From contig CP026511.1 of NCBI GenBank assembly GCA_004010935.1, positions 1,178,001 to 1,242,000 of the forward strand: a DNA stretch of 64,000 bases, written 5' to 3'. The DNA comes from Pseudomonadaceae bacterium SI-3. GTDB lineage: Bacteria; Pseudomonadota; Gammaproteobacteria; Pseudomonadales; Pseudomonadaceae. The first letter of the stretch is position 1, and every line of letters begins with the position of its first letter. Shown here in pieces: positions 8,811 through 18,435 of this stretch. The notes below the pieces were generated by a model, which was not told the origin of the DNA, searched no databases, and saw only the letters and a list, made by a program, of their open reading frames with translations. Position numbers and translations under genes: made by a program.

Positions 8811-10220
8811 ATGCGCTACATCAGTACTCGTGGCCAGGCGCCCGCCCTGAATTTCGAAGACGTGCTGCTTGCCGGATTGGCCAGCGATGGTGGTCTATAC
8901 GTTCCGGAAAACCTGCCGCGCTTCACCGTTGAAGAAATCGCGTCCTGGTCCGGCCTGCCGTACCACGAGCTGGCATTCAAGGTAATGCGTCCTTTTGTGG
9001 CCGGGAGCATCCCAGACGCTGACTTCAAGCAGATTCTGCAGGACACCTACGGCGTGTTTGCTCACAGCGCAGTGGCGCCGCTGCGTCAGCTGGACAGCAA
9101 CGAGTGGGTGCTCGAGCTCTTCCATGGCCCGACCCTGGCGTTCAAAGACTTCGCTTTGCAGCTGCTGGGTCGACTTCTTGACTATGTGCTGGCCAAGCGC
9201 GGTGAGCGCGTGGTGATCATCGGTGCGACGTCCGGCGATACCGGCTCGGCAGCAATCGAAGGCTGCCGCCGCTGCGATAACGTCGACATCTTCATCCTGC
9301 ACCCGCATAACCGGGTGTCGGAAGTACAGCGTCGGCAGATGACCACCATCTTCGGCGACAACATTCACAACCTGGCCATCGAAGGCAACTTCGATGACTG
9401 TCAGGAGATGGTGAAGGATAGCTTCGCCGACCAGGGTTTCCTTAAAGGCACCCGGCTGGTGGCGGTCAACTCGATCAACTGGGCGCGGATCATGGCCCAG
9501 ATCGTGTACTACTTCCATGCTGCGCTGCAGCTGGGCGGCCCGGCCCGTTCGGTGGCGTTTTCCGTACCGACGGGGAATTTTGGGGACATTTTCGCGGGTT
9601 ACCTGGCGCGCAACATGGGCCTGCCAATCAGCCAGCTGGTGGTGGCAACCAATCGAAACGACATTCTGCACCGGTTCATGAGTGGCAACCGTTACGACAA
9701 GGACACGCTGCACCCGTCGCTGTCGCCCTCCATGGACATCATGGTGTCGTCCAACTTCGAACGGTTGCTGTTCGATCTGCATGGCCGCAACGGCGCGGCG
9801 GTTGCCGAATTGATGAGCGCATTCAAGGCCAGCGGCAAGCTGTCGGTCGAGGAGGAGCGCTGGACCGAGGCACGCAAGCTTTTTGACTCGCTGGCCGTAG
9901 ACGATGAGCAGACCTGCAAGACGATTGCTGACGTCTTCCGTGCGGCCGGTGAGTTGCTCGATCCGCACACGGCGATCGGGGTTTATGCCGCACGCGAGTG
10001 CCGCCGCAGTCTGGCTACGCCGATGGTAACGCTGGGTACCGCCCATCCTGTGAAATTCCCCGAGGCTGTGGAAAAGGCCGGGGTTGGCAAGGCGCTGGAG
10101 TTGCCGGCGCATCTGGCGGACTTGTTTGAACGCACGGAGCGATGCACTGTTCTGAAGAACGATCTCAAGGCGATGCAGGCGTTTGTCAGCGAGCATGGCA
10201 ATAAAGGTAAGCCGCTGTAA
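8811..10220 (+). CDS. thrC: Threonine synthase
   Basis: PLP enzyme that converts O-phosphohomoserine to threonine. It has 469 residues and belongs to the long Pseudomonas/E. coli-type family. The N-terminus MRYISTRG is diagnostic; the PLP lysine lies in HGPTLAFKDFALQ (about residue 111), and the phosphate-binding loop is GATSGDTGSAAIE. It forms an operon with hom and is followed by a strong intrinsic terminator. Confidence 0.96.
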   Translation: MRYISTRGQAPALNFEDVLLAGLASDGGLYVPENLPRFTVEEIASWSGLPYHELAFKVMRPFVAGSIPDADFKQILQDTYGVFAHSAVAPLRQLDSNEWVLELFHGPTLAFKDFALQLLGRLLDYVLAKRGERVVIIGATSGDTGSAAIEGCRRCDNVDIFILHPHNRVSEVQRRQMTTIFGDNIHNLAIEGNFDDCQEMVKDSFADQGFLKGTRLVAVNSINWARIMAQIVYYFHAALQLGGPARSVAFSVPTGNFGDIFAGYLARNMGLPISQLVVATNRNDILHRFMSGNRYDKDTLHPSLSPSMDIMVSSNFERLLFDLHGRNGAAVAELMSAFKASGKLSVEEERWTEARKLFDSLAVDDEQTCKTIADVFRAAGELLDPHTAIGVYAARECRRSLATPMVTLGTAHPVKFPEAVEKAGVGKALELPAHLADLFERTERCTVLKNDLKAMQAFVSEHGNKGKPL

Positions 10221-10235
10221 GCGACCATCAATAAC

Positions 10236-10267
10236 GAAAAAGGCCAGTCTCACGACTGGCCTTTTTC
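10236..10267. terminator. Bidirectional intrinsic terminator between thrC and rnt
   Basis: A 13-bp stem made of AAAAAGGCCAGTC and its complement around a TCAC loop gives a T-tract on both strands. It separates the converging thrC (+) and rnt (-) genes and can terminate both. Confidence 0.9.
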
Positions 10268-10284
10268 GTTTGAAGCACCTGAAC

Positions 10285-10959
10285 TTATTCGTCGAACTCT
10301 TCCCAGCCGCCCATTTCTCTCCAGCGATTGACGATGCCGCAGAACAGCTCAGCAGTCTTTTCCGTGTCGTAGCGCGCAGAGTGTGCTTCGCGTCCGTCAA
10401 AGTCGATATCGGCTGCCTGGCAGGCTTTTGCGAGGACGGTCTGGCCGTAGGCGAGGCCTGCCAGCGTCGCAGTGTCGAAGCTGGAGAAGGGGTGGAATGG
10501 GTTGCGCTTGATATCGCAGCGGGCGATTGCTGCGTTCAGGAACCCGAGATCAAAGCTACTGTTGTGGCCGACGAGAATGGCACGTTTGCAGCCGGCTGAT
10601 TTCACCGCTTTGCGCACGCCGCGAATGATCTCATTCATCGCCTGTGATTCGGGAACGGCCATGCGCAGCGGGTGGTCGAGCTTGATGCCGGTGAACTCCA
10701 GCGCGGCTGCTTCGATATTGGCGCCAGCGAAGGGTTCGACTCGGAAGAAGAGCGTGTCTTGCGGGTAGAGCAAACCCTGCTCGTCCATGCCGATGGTCAC
10801 GGCAGCAATTTCCAGCAGCGCGTCGGTCGCGCAATTGAATCCGCCGCACTCAACATCAACAACGACTGGCAGGAAGCCTCGAAAGCGTCTCGCCATGGGC
10901 GAGCGCGGCTTGCCTGGCTGGTTGCCTTCCAGCTCGTCGTCAAACTGATCGTCGCTCAT
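10285..10959 (-). CDS. rnt: Ribonuclease T
   Basis: DEDD-family 3'-5' exoribonuclease that trims tRNA and other stable RNA 3' ends. The product has 224 residues from the ATG at 10959. Exo motif I is [11 protein letters not shown] (Asp/Glu metal ligands), motif II is in [12 protein letters not shown], and motif III is [14 protein letters not shown] near residue 195. Its start codon overlaps the stop of pyrC by 4 bp (ATGA), so the two are translationally coupled. Confidence 0.93.
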   Translation of the reverse strand: MSDDQFDDELEGNQPGKPRSPMARRFRGFLPVVVDVECGGFNCATDALLEIAAVTIGMDEQGLLYPQDTLFFRVEPFAGANIEAAALEFTGIKLDHPLRMAVPESQAMNEIIRGVRKAVKSAGCKRAILVGHNSSFDLGFLNAAIARCDIKRNPFHPFSSFDTATLAGLAYGQTVLAKACQAADIDFDGREAHSARYDTEKTAELFCGIVNRWREMGGWEEFDE

Positions 10960-11999
10960 GCGTTGGTCTCCAACCGCCATTGCAGGGTTTCGCCTGCACG
11001 TAGGGGCACGACGTTGTGCTCCCCGAACGGCAAGTTGGCCGGCACACTCCAGGATTCACGTACCAGGGTGATGTGCTCGGTGTTGCGCGGCAAACCGTAG
11101 AAGTCGGCGCCGAAGTGGCTGGCAAAGGCCTCCAGGCGGTCAAGCGCGCCGCGCTGTTCGAACGCCTCAGCATAGAGCTCGATCGCAGCGAACGCCGTAT
11201 AGCAGCCGGCGCAACCGCAAGCATTTTCCTTGGCGTGCTGGGCGTGCGGGGCCGAGTCGGTGCCGAGAAAGAACTTCGGATTGCCGCTGGTAGCCGCATC
11301 AAGCAGTGCTTCCTGATGGACGTTGCGCTTAAGGATTGGCAGGCAGAAGAAGTGCGGGCGAATTCCGCCCACCAGCATGTGGTTGCGGTTGTAGAGCAAA
11401 TGGTGGGCGGTGATGGTGGCGCCGACGTTGCTGTTGGCAGCCTCGACGAACTGCACGGCATCCCGGGTGGTGATGTGCTCGAACACCACCTTGAGCGTGG
11501 GGAAACGCTCGGTGACTTGGCTAAGCTGTTCGTCGATGAAGTATTTTTCACGATCGAAAATATCGATTTCTGAACGTGTCACTTCGCCATGCACCAGTAG
11601 CGGCAAGCCGACCTCGGCCATCGTCTCGAGCACTGGAAATATGTTGTCGATGCGGGTGACGCCGGATGCCGAGTTAGTCGTGGCACCGGCTGGATACAGC
11701 TTGGCGGCAAATATGTAGCCACAGGCCTTGGCGGCGCGCACGTCTTCGGGCTGCGTACCGTCAGTGAGGTAAAGCACCATCAAGGGCTCGAACGGGTTGC
11801 CGTCCGGCCGGGCAGCAAGAATGCGCTGGCGATAGCTATCCGCCTCTGCTGCATTGCGAACCGGAGGTACAAGGTTCGGCATGATGATCGCTCGTGCGAA
11901 CTGGCGTGCGGCGTCCGCCACGGTGTGCGGCAGCGCTGCGCCGTCGCGCAGGTGAATGTGCCAATCGTCGGGGCGCAGTAGTGTCAGTCGGTCGGACAT
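10956..11999 (-). CDS. pyrC: Dihydroorotase
   Basis: Zinc amidohydrolase that closes carbamoyl-aspartate to dihydroorotate in pyrimidine synthesis. It has 347 residues, class II (E. coli-like). The metal motif [10 protein letters not shown] gives His14 and His16; further ligands are in VHGE, EHITT and the GTDSAPH segment. It is transcribed with rnt and divergent from motY. A Pseudomonas locus with pyrC beside motY and rnt is known in P. aeruginosa. Confidence 0.95.
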   Translation of the reverse strand: MSDRLTLLRPDDWHIHLRDGAALPHTVADAARQFARAIIMPNLVPPVRNAAEADSYRQRILAARPDGNPFEPLMVLYLTDGTQPEDVRAAKACGYIFAAKLYPAGATTNSASGVTRIDNIFPVLETMAEVGLPLLVHGEVTRSEIDIFDREKYFIDEQLSQVTERFPTLKVVFEHITTRDAVQFVEAANSNVGATITAHHLLYNRNHMLVGGIRPHFFCLPILKRNVHQEALLDAATSGNPKFFLGTDSAPHAQHAKENACGCAGCYTAFAAIELYAEAFEQRGALDRLEAFASHFGADFYGLPRNTEHITLVRESWSVPANLPFGEHNVVPLRAGETLQWRLETNA

Positions 12000-12182
12000 G
12001 CGGATTTCCAGGCGGTAAAACGTGCGGGAATGCTACCGGAAACGCGTGAAAAAATCGCCGCAGGCGGGTCTTTCGGCCGAAACGAGTAGCGAGGGCGCTG
12101 GCCCAGCTAGGTATCGCAGCGTTCAAGTTTTCAAGGTGCGCACCGATACCTCAATTGAATGTTGTTTACCCTGGAGCCACAC

Positions 12183-13076
12183 GTGCGCTTGCGCCTCCTT
12201 GTTCTTGCCTGCTTGTTGGCTTCCCCAGCCAATGCCCTCACGTTTCAGACTCGTCTGGAGCGAGCGCAGTGGCAGGTGGAAGGCGATCAGTTCGAGTGTC
12301 GGTTGAGCCAGCCGGTCGCAGGCTTTGGTGCAGGTGAATTCGTAAGGCGAGCGGGCGAGCAACCTACTTTTCGCTTGCAGTCACCTGATCGCTGGCTGGG
12401 CAATGGTTCGGCCACGCTGCTTGCGGCAGCTGCGCCCTGGCAACCTAGTCGTGGTGATATCAATCTGGGCGTAGTTTCCGTGGCCGGCGGCGAAATTCCA
12501 TTCAACACTACCTACTCGCAGGCCGATCGCCTGCTTAGTGGCCTCCTCGAAGGTCGCAGCCCGGTGGTGCGCCACCGCACGCGGCTTGGTGGCGAGGCGT
12601 TGGAGGTGAGGCTATTGCCTGTACGATTTGGCAAAGCCTATGAGGATTTTCGCAGCTGCACGGCCAAGTTGCTGCCGGTCAACTTCGAGCAGATTCGTAC
12701 GTCGCAGGTTGGGTTTCCCGCCGGTGACGTCGTACTCGATGCGTTGGGCCAGGCCAAGCTCGATATCATCCTGCAATTTCTCAAGGCTGATCCTAGCGTC
12801 AACCGCATCCAGCTTGATGGTCACTCCGACAATAGCGGCAACAGACTGACCAATCGTGACCTGTCGCGTCGTCGCGCGCTTGCGGTCGAGGCGTATCTGA
12901 CTGCCAACGGCGTGCCGAAGGAGCAAATCACGCTGCGCTTTCACGGCGAACGCTATCCCGTCGTGCCCAACAGCAGCGAGGCCAACCGGGCCAAGAATCG
13001 GCGGGTAACCCTGCGTTTGGAGCGCGAGCCGGCAACCACCACTGCCGCAGCAGAGGGCGGTACACCGTCGACCTGA
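12183..13076 (+). CDS. motY: Sodium-type flagellar motor protein MotY
   Basis: Periplasmic T-ring component that anchors and activates the polar flagellar stator (MotCD in Pseudomonas). The 297-residue product has a signal peptide (LRLLVLACLLASPANA), an N-terminal MotY domain (about 20-150) and a C-terminal OmpA-like peptidoglycan-binding domain (LDGHSDNSGN near 217; SEANRAKNRRV near 267). The GTG at 12183 is chosen because a GGAG lies 7 bp upstream; an in-frame ATG at 12159 has no ribosome-binding site. It is not near other flagellar genes, which is normal for motY in Pseudomonas. Confidence 0.88.
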   Translation: MRLRLLVLACLLASPANALTFQTRLERAQWQVEGDQFECRLSQPVAGFGAGEFVRRAGEQPTFRLQSPDRWLGNGSATLLAAAAPWQPSRGDINLGVVSVAGGEIPFNTTYSQADRLLSGLLEGRSPVVRHRTRLGGEALEVRLLPVRFGKAYEDFRSCTAKLLPVNFEQIRTSQVGFPAGDVVLDALGQAKLDIILQFLKADPSVNRIQLDGHSDNSGNRLTNRDLSRRRALAVEAYLTANGVPKEQITLRFHGERYPVVPNSSEANRAKNRRVTLRLEREPATTTAAAEGGTPST

Positions 13077-13163
13077 TGCCGAGGGGTCGCATGCGCCCCT
13101 GTAAAACAAACGTCGCGACCAGTAGAATCCCCGCTTTCCTTACAATCCCGGGAGTGGATGGCA

Positions 13164-14381
13164 ATGGCCGACGTAAAGAAGGTAGTCCTGGCGTATTCCG
13201 GTGGCCTGGACACCTCGGTGATCCTCAAGTGGCTGCAAGACACCTATAACTGCGAAGTGGTGACCTTTACCGCCGACCTCGGTCAGGGCGAGGAAGTCGA
13301 GCCAGCCCGTGCCAAGGCCAAGGCCATGGGCGTTAAGGAAATCTACATCGACGATTTGCGCGAAGAGTTCGTCCGCGACTTCGTCTTCCCCATGTTTCGC
13401 GCCAACACCGTTTACGAAGGCGAGTACCTGTTGGGTACATCCATCGCCCGTCCGCTGATCGCTAAACGCCTGATCGAGATCGCCAACGAGACCGGTGCTG
13501 ATGCGATCTCTCATGGCGCCACCGGCAAGGGTAACGACCAGGTCCGTTTCGAGCTGGGCGCCTATGCGCTGAAGCCGGGCGTCAAGGTCATCGCCCCCTG
13601 GCGTGAATGGGACCTGCTCTCGCGCGAGAAGCTGATGGACTACGCGGCCAAGCACGAGATTCCGATCGAGCGCCATGGCAAAAAGAAATCGCCGTACTCC
13701 ATGGACGCCAACCTGCTGCACATCTCCTACGAAGGTGGCGTGCTGGAAGACACCTGGACCGAGCACGAAGAGGACATGTGGCGTTGGACGCGTTCGCCTG
13801 AGACCGCACCGGATACCCCGACCTACATTGAACTGACCTACCGTAAGGGCGACATCGTTGCCATCGACGGCAAGGACATGACCCCGGCGGAAGTGCTGAC
13901 CTATCTGAACAAGATCGGCGGCGAGAACGGCATTGGGCGTCTGGACATCGTCGAGAACCGCTATGTCGGTATGAAATCGCGCGGCTGCTACGAGACCCCG
14001 GGCGGCACCATCATGCTCAAGGGGCATCGTGCCATCGAGTCGATCACCCTCGACCGTGAAGTGGCTCACCTGAAAGACGAGCTGATGCCCAAGTATGCGA
14101 GCCTGATCTACAACGGCTACTGGTGGAGCCCTGAGCGCAGCATGCTGCAGCAGATGATCGACGCGTCGCAGGCCAATGTGAACGGTGTAGTGCGTCTGAA
14201 GCTCTATAAGGGCAACGTCATCGTCACCGGCCGCAAGTCGGACGACTCGCTGTTCGACGCCAACATTGCCACTTTCGAAGACGATGCGGGCGCCTACGAT
14301 CAGGCCGACGCGGGTGGTTTCATCAAGCTCAACGCGCTGCGCATGCGCATCGCCGCGAACAAGGGCCGGACGCAGTTCTAA
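13164..14381 (+). CDS. argG: Argininosuccinate synthase
   Basis: Condenses citrulline and aspartate with ATP in arginine synthesis. It has 405 residues from [18 protein letters not shown], whose SGGLDTS is the ATP-pyrophosphatase loop. The [15 protein letters not shown] segment binds citrulline/aspartate. ATG at 13164 gives the usual family length; another ATG lies two codons upstream. A GC-rich hairpin follows the stop. Confidence 0.96.
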   Translation: MADVKKVVLAYSGGLDTSVILKWLQDTYNCEVVTFTADLGQGEEVEPARAKAKAMGVKEIYIDDLREEFVRDFVFPMFRANTVYEGEYLLGTSIARPLIAKRLIEIANETGADAISHGATGKGNDQVRFELGAYALKPGVKVIAPWREWDLLSREKLMDYAAKHEIPIERHGKKKSPYSMDANLLHISYEGGVLEDTWTEHEEDMWRWTRSPETAPDTPTYIELTYRKGDIVAIDGKDMTPAEVLTYLNKIGGENGIGRLDIVENRYVGMKSRGCYETPGGTIMLKGHRAIESITLDREVAHLKDELMPKYASLIYNGYWWSPERSMLQQMIDASQANVNGVVRLKLYKGNVIVTGRKSDDSLFDANIATFEDDAGAYDQADAGGFIKLNALRMRIAANKGRTQF

Positions 14382-14409
14382 CAGAAACTGCTACACAGCC
14401 CGACCATGA

Positions 14410-14428
14410 CCCCGGCCACGAGCCGGGG
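14410..14428 (+). terminator. Terminator-like hairpin after argG
   Basis: The 7-bp stem CCCCGGC/GCCGGGG with a CACGA loop lies 28 bp after the argG stop, followed by TTATGC and then TTTTT. It probably ends argG transcription before gloA. Confidence 0.6.
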
Positions 14429-14463
14429 TTATGCTTTTTGCACCGCTGATCAGGAGAGACATC

Positions 14464-14856
14464 ATGAGACTGCTGCATACCATGCTGCGAGTCGGCGATA
14501 TGGAGCGATCCATCGCCTTCTACACCGAAGTGCTGGGCATGACCCTGCTGCGACGTAAGGATTATCCGGAAGGCAAGTTCACCCTGGCGTTCGTCGGCTA
14601 TGGCGACGAAGCGCATAACAGCGTGCTGGAGCTGACCCACAACTGGGACGTTGAAAAATATGACCTGGGCGACGGTTACGGCCATATCGCGCTGGAGGTT
14701 GAAGACGTATACAAGGCCTGCGAGGATATTCGCAGCCGTGGCGGCAAGATCACCCGCGAGCCGGGGCCAATGAAGCATGGCACCAGCATTCTTGCGTTTA
14801 TCGAAGATCCGGACGGCTACAAGGTCGAACTGCTCTCTCCGTCGCGCCGGGACTAG
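14464..14856 (+). CDS. gloA: Lactoylglutathione lyase (glyoxalase I)
   Basis: Converts the methylglyoxal-glutathione hemithioacetal to S-lactoylglutathione. The 130-residue protein is the short, Ni-type bacterial form. The metal ligands known for E. coli GlxI are all present at the same positions: His5, Glu56, His74 and Glu122. ATG at 14464 follows an AGGAGAG site. A strong terminator follows, shared with the converging small gene at 14899. Confidence 0.95.
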   Translation: MRLLHTMLRVGDMERSIAFYTEVLGMTLLRRKDYPEGKFTLAFVGYGDEAHNSVLELTHNWDVEKYDLGDGYGHIALEVEDVYKACEDIRSRGGKITREPGPMKHGTSILAFIEDPDGYKVELLSPSRRD

Positions 14857-14868
14857 CAGCGACGCCTC

Positions 14869-14896
14869 AAAAAAGCCCCAATCACGGGGCTTTTTT
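14869..14896. terminator. Bidirectional intrinsic terminator after gloA
   Basis: Stem AAAAAAGCCCC/GGGGCTTTTTT gives a T-run on both strands, placed 12 bp after the gloA stop and 3 bp before the end of the converging minus-strand gene. Confidence 0.9.
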
Positions 14897-14898
14897 GT

Positions 14899-15078
14899 TT
14901 AAAGATCGAAGTCGAACTCGTTGAGTTGCTTCTGCAGCCGGCGCTCTTCGAGCAGGTTATCGATGATCCGACGCTTGGTCAGGTTGGTCTTGGCGACTTC
15001 GACTGGCGCCTCTGCACCATCGTCTTCGTCATCCGCGACGAAGTCATCTTCGATCTGGATCTCTTCTTTCTCGGACAC
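14899..15078 (-). CDS. Small acidic protein, PA3496-like
   Basis: A 59-residue acidic protein with an Asp/Glu-rich N-terminal half (EIQIEDDFVADDEDD) and a charged helical C-terminal half (KRRIIDNLLEERRLQKQL). A GTG start at 15078 is chosen because GGAG lies 8 bp upstream; an ATG further upstream lacks one. P. aeruginosa has a similar small gene (PA3496) beside nth; families of this type have been named putative envelope-integrity proteins. I cannot infer a mechanism from the sequence. Confidence 0.7.
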   Translation of the reverse strand: MSEKEEIQIEDDFVADDEDDGAEAPVEVAKTNLTKRRIIDNLLEERRLQKQLNEFDFDL

Positions 15079-15185
15079 TTGTCTCACTCCGGCTTGGGCG
15101 CGCTGTTGGCGCACCTTATAGCGACAAAAGAGGAGGCCGTAAAAAAGATTTTTTCAATCGTGCGATAGGTTTTTCCATTGGCCGC

Positions 15186-15824
15186 TCAATCGTCCGACGT
15201 TTTGTGCTTGTACTCGCAGAGGTCCTCGATCCGGCAGCTGCCACATTGTGGCTTGCGCGCCTTGCAGACGTAGCGTCCGTGCAGGATCAGCCAATGATGG
15301 GCGTCGAGCAGATAATCCTTCGGCACGAATTTGACCAGCTTGCGCTCGACCTCCAGCACGTTTTTGCCAGGGGCAATATTTGTGCGGTTGGCGACGCGAA
15401 AAATGTGGGTGTCGACCGCCATGGTGAACTGGCGAAACGCAGTATTGAGCACGACATTGGCCGTCTTGTGCCCGACACCCGGTAGCGCCTCGAGGGCCTC
15501 GCGATTGTCCGGAACCTGGCTGTCGTGTCGCTCAATGAGGATGCGGCAGGTCTCGAGTACGTTCTTCGCCTTGCTCGGGTATAGACCGATGGTCTTGATA
15601 TAGCTGCACAGACCTTCATAGCCAAGCGCAGAGATGGCTTCGGGGGTGTTGGCGACCGGGTAGAGCTTCGCTGTTGCTTTGTTAACGCCGACATCAGTGG
15701 CCTGCGCCGAAAGAATCACAGCTATCAACAGCTCGAACGGCGTGCTGTAGGCGAGCTCGGTCTTTGGCTCCGGATTGTCTTCATGAAACCGGCGAAAGAT
15801 CTCCAGGCGTTTGGCAGCATTCAC
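15186..15824 (-). CDS. nth: Endonuclease III
   Basis: Bifunctional DNA glycosylase/AP lyase for oxidised pyrimidines. It has 212 residues with a helix-hairpin-helix (LPGVGHKTANVVL, catalytic Lys in GHKTA), the catalytic Asp in VDTHIFRVANR, and a C-terminal [4Fe-4S] ligand set (Cys-x6-Cys-x2-Cys-x5-Cys in CKARKPQCGSCRIEDLC). It is the last gene of the rnf operon, 19 bp after rnfE, an arrangement also seen in E. coli (rsx-nth). Confidence 0.96.
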   Translation of the reverse strand: MNAAKRLEIFRRFHEDNPEPKTELAYSTPFELLIAVILSAQATDVGVNKATAKLYPVANTPEAISALGYEGLCSYIKTIGLYPSKAKNVLETCRILIERHDSQVPDNREALEALPGVGHKTANVVLNTAFRQFTMAVDTHIFRVANRTNIAPGKNVLEVERKLVKFVPKDYLLDAHHWLILHGRYVCKARKPQCGSCRIEDLCEYKHKTSDD

Positions 15825-15843
15825 TACAGCAACCCATCCAGCA

Positions 15844-16557
15844 TCATTCGATCACCCCAGTGACACGCACACGCCGGCTCTGGACAGGCGCAGATGGCTG
15901 CGTCGCCCTGGCGCGCTTGGTTAAATGCTCGTCGATACGGTTCTTCAGGGCGATCAGCAGGCCGAGCACGATGAAGGCGCCGGGGGGCAGAATGGCCAAT
16001 AGGAAGCCCTTGTAGTCACTGACCAGCGTCAATTGCCAGTCGGCCGCAATCGGGCCGAACAATAGCTGCATGTTGGCAAACACCGCGCCGGTGCCTACCA
16101 GCTCGCGCAGGCCGCCCAGCGCCACAAGCACCAGTGCAAACCCGAGCCCCATCAGCAACCCGTCAAAGCCTGCAATCAGTGGGTTGTGCTTGGCGGCGAA
16201 ACCGTCGGCACGGCCGAGAATGACGCAGTTTGTCGTGATCAGCGGGATGAAGATGCCCAGTATTTGATAAAGCTCGTAGGTATAGGCCTGCATGAGCAGC
16301 TCGATACAGGTCGTCAATGCCGCGATGATCATCACGAAGGCGGGCAGCCGCACCGCGGTGTTGACTACGCCACGTACCAGCGATACGCCGACGTTCGAGC
16401 AGATCAACACCAGGGCAGTGGCGAGCCCGAGCCCGAGCGCATTGACCGCAGAGTTGCTCACGCCGAGCAGCGGGCACAGCCCTAGGAGTTGGACGAGCGC
16501 AGGGTTGTTCTTCCACAGGCCATTGATGCTCAGTTCGCGGTAGCTTGGATTGCTCAT
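15844..16557 (-). CDS. rnfE: Electron transport complex subunit RnfE/RsxE
   Basis: Integral membrane subunit of the Rnf/Rsx ferredoxin:NAD oxidoreductase-type pump. It has 237 residues and about six membrane segments; the [19 protein letters not shown] motif near residue 24 is the RnfA/RnfE family signature carrying the cysteine ligand of the intramembrane [2Fe-2S] cluster. Its start overlaps the rnfG stop by 4 bp. The C-terminal ~25 residues are basic and divergent. Confidence 0.94.
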   Translation of the reverse strand: MSNPSYRELSINGLWKNNPALVQLLGLCPLLGVSNSAVNALGLGLATALVLICSNVGVSLVRGVVNTAVRLPAFVMIIAALTTCIELLMQAYTYELYQILGIFIPLITTNCVILGRADGFAAKHNPLIAGFDGLLMGLGFALVLVALGGLRELVGTGAVFANMQLLFGPIAADWQLTLVSDYKGFLLAILPPGAFIVLGLLIALKNRIDEHLTKRARATQPSAPVQSRRVRVTGVIE

Positions 16558-17321
16558 TGGCCTCGGTCCTGCTCGGTTTGCGGATCGTTGATCTGCAATG
16601 TATCGCGGGTCGCGGCGGCGCCGGCCCGTGAATGTGTGGTGACCTCGTCGGGCTCGACCTCGTTTTCAAGCGCTGCCTCGGCTGCTATCGGAGCCGTATC
16701 GGTGGCGAGCAGCTCCTGCTTGTGAGCCTCGAAATACTGCAGGGCCCGATGGACCGCGCCGACTACGGCACGCGGGGTGATGGTGGCCCCAGCGAACTGA
16801 TCGAACTCGCCACGATCCTTCTTGACGGCCCAGCCTGAGGCCTCCGGATTATTCAGCGAACGGTTTTCGAAACTGCGTATCCAGGGACTCTTGGCCAGTT
16901 CGATCTTGTCGCCCAGCCCGGGTGTTTCCCGATGCGCGACCACGCGCACGCCGGCAATCCGCCCGTCGGCCTGCACGCCTATGAGCAGGTGAATCGCACC
17001 GCTGTATCCGTCGGGTGCAATGGCTTGCAGGATCACCGCGCTTGGCTGGCCGTTCTTCATCGCGACATAGGCCGGCATGGCTTGCCGCGTGCCGAGCAGC
17101 GGATTCTGCACCAGAACGCTGCTGTCGAGCAGCTGATTGTCATAGCTGTCTTTTGGGAGGATCTCGTTGAGGGCGCGTAATTGCGCGGCACGCTCCGAGG
17201 CTTGAATCCGTTCTGCCGTGAACTGCTGCAACAGCGTCACGCCGCCAACGGTGAAAATGGCGAACAGCCCCAGCACCAGGCTGTTCTTAAGCATCGAGCG
17301 ACTGAGTTCAGGGATGATCAT
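16554..17321 (-). CDS. rnfG: Electron transport complex subunit RnfG/RsxG
   Basis: Membrane-anchored, periplasm-facing flavoprotein subunit. It has 255 residues with an N-terminal membrane helix ([17 protein letters not shown]) and an FMN_bind domain. The covalent-FMN motif S/T-G-A-T corresponds here to [12 protein letters not shown] near residue 170, with the attachment threonine inside GATIT. The ATG at 17321 gives a 1-bp gap after rnfD. The last ~60 residues are an Ala/Glu-rich tail. Confidence 0.93.
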   Translation of the reverse strand: MIIPELSRSMLKNSLVLGLFAIFTVGGVTLLQQFTAERIQASERAAQLRALNEILPKDSYDNQLLDSSVLVQNPLLGTRQAMPAYVAMKNGQPSAVILQAIAPDGYSGAIHLLIGVQADGRIAGVRVVAHRETPGLGDKIELAKSPWIRSFENRSLNNPEASGWAVKKDRGEFDQFAGATITPRAVVGAVHRALQYFEAHKQELLATDTAPIAAEAALENEVEPDEVTTHSRAGAAATRDTLQINDPQTEQDRGQ

Positions 17322-17322
17322 G

Positions 17323-18351
17323 TCATTCGCCCAGCTTGAAGCCGCGCTCGGCCTTGCGGTGGCCATAGGTTCGCGGACGGGTGTAGTAATCGATGGTGGG
17401 AGCTGACAGGTTCATCAGCAGCACGGCGAAGGCCACTGCGTCCGGATAGCCGCCCCAGGCGCGAATGACATAAACGAGAATGCCGACGCCAGCACCGAAA
17501 ATCAGCCGTCCCTGGTTGCTGGTGGCACTGCTCACCGGATCGGTGACGATGAAAAAGGCACCGAGCATGGTGGCGCCGCTGAGCAGGTGGAACAGCGGTG
17601 AACCATGGCTATCGGAACCTGACCCGTTCCAGAACAGGAGGCTCATGATTGCCAACGCTGCAAGCATGCCAATAGGCGCATGCCAGGTGAATAAGCGTTT
17701 GTGCAAGAGGAACAGGCCGCCGGCAAGAAATGCGAGATTGACTACTTCCGAGCCAATGCCGCCGAAGTGGCCGAACGCGGGGTTGGCCCAGAGCTCATCG
17801 ACAGTGAGACTCTTGTTTACCTTGAGCACATCGAGCGCGGTGGCTTGTGTCCAGCCGTCCGGTAGCGAGGCGATGCCGAGGATGTGCTGCAGGCCGGCGC
17901 TCAGACCGACCGTATGTGGCACAGGCCAAGTCGTCATTTCCACAGGAAAGGAGACCAGCACCACCACATAGCCGATCATCGCCGGGTTGAAGGGGTTCTG
18001 GCCAAGGCCGCCGTAGAGCTGCTTGCCAAGTACGATGGCGCTGCCGGTGGCGATCAACGTCAGCCACCACGGCGAGTACGGCGGCAATGCCAGCGCTAGC
18101 AGGACTGCCGTAACCAATGCGCTGCCGTCGCGCAGGAAGAACTGCACCGGGCGTTGCCTCAGCCGAAGTATCAGTGCTTCACTGCCGAGGGCGACAGCAC
18201 TGGCCCAGATCAGGTTAATCAGCGTTCCGGCGCCATACAGCCAAGTCAGGGCAATCATGCCGGGCAGGGTTGCCGCCAGGACTAGCAACATGACGCGCTG
18301 AGTGCGGTTGCTCCCCTTGGTGTGCGGCGAGGTGATTCGGGGCAGGGCCAT
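17323..18351 (-). CDS. rnfD: Electron transport complex subunit RnfD/RsxD
   Basis: Integral membrane subunit with about nine to ten hydrophobic segments, 342 residues. The covalent-FMN site is visible as [12 protein letters not shown] (SGAT motif, near residue 255). The conserved [13 protein letters not shown] lies near residue 115. It starts 84 bp after rnfC and abuts rnfG. Confidence 0.94.
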   Translation of the reverse strand: MALPRITSPHTKGSNRTQRVMLLVLAATLPGMIALTWLYGAGTLINLIWASAVALGSEALILRLRQRPVQFFLRDGSALVTAVLLALALPPYSPWWLTLIATGSAIVLGKQLYGGLGQNPFNPAMIGYVVVLVSFPVEMTTWPVPHTVGLSAGLQHILGIASLPDGWTQATALDVLKVNKSLTVDELWANPAFGHFGGIGSEVVNLAFLAGGLFLLHKRLFTWHAPIGMLAALAIMSLLFWNGSGSDSHGSPLFHLLSGATMLGAFFIVTDPVSSATSNQGRLIFGAGVGILVYVIRAWGGYPDAVAFAVLLMNLSAPTIDYYTRPRTYGHRKAERGFKLGE

Positions 18352-18435
18352 TGGCTCTCCGGTTGATGTTCGAAAGGAATCCTGATCAAGAGCTGATCGT
18401 TGCGATCCCGAAAACAGCGCCGACGGCGTTGTTCC

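Noticed and set aside
8895..10400. Minus-strand ORF of 501 codons opposite thrC
   Set aside because: It lies antisense to the full-length, well conserved thrC, has no recognisable family and is a typical long shadow frame of GC-rich DNA.
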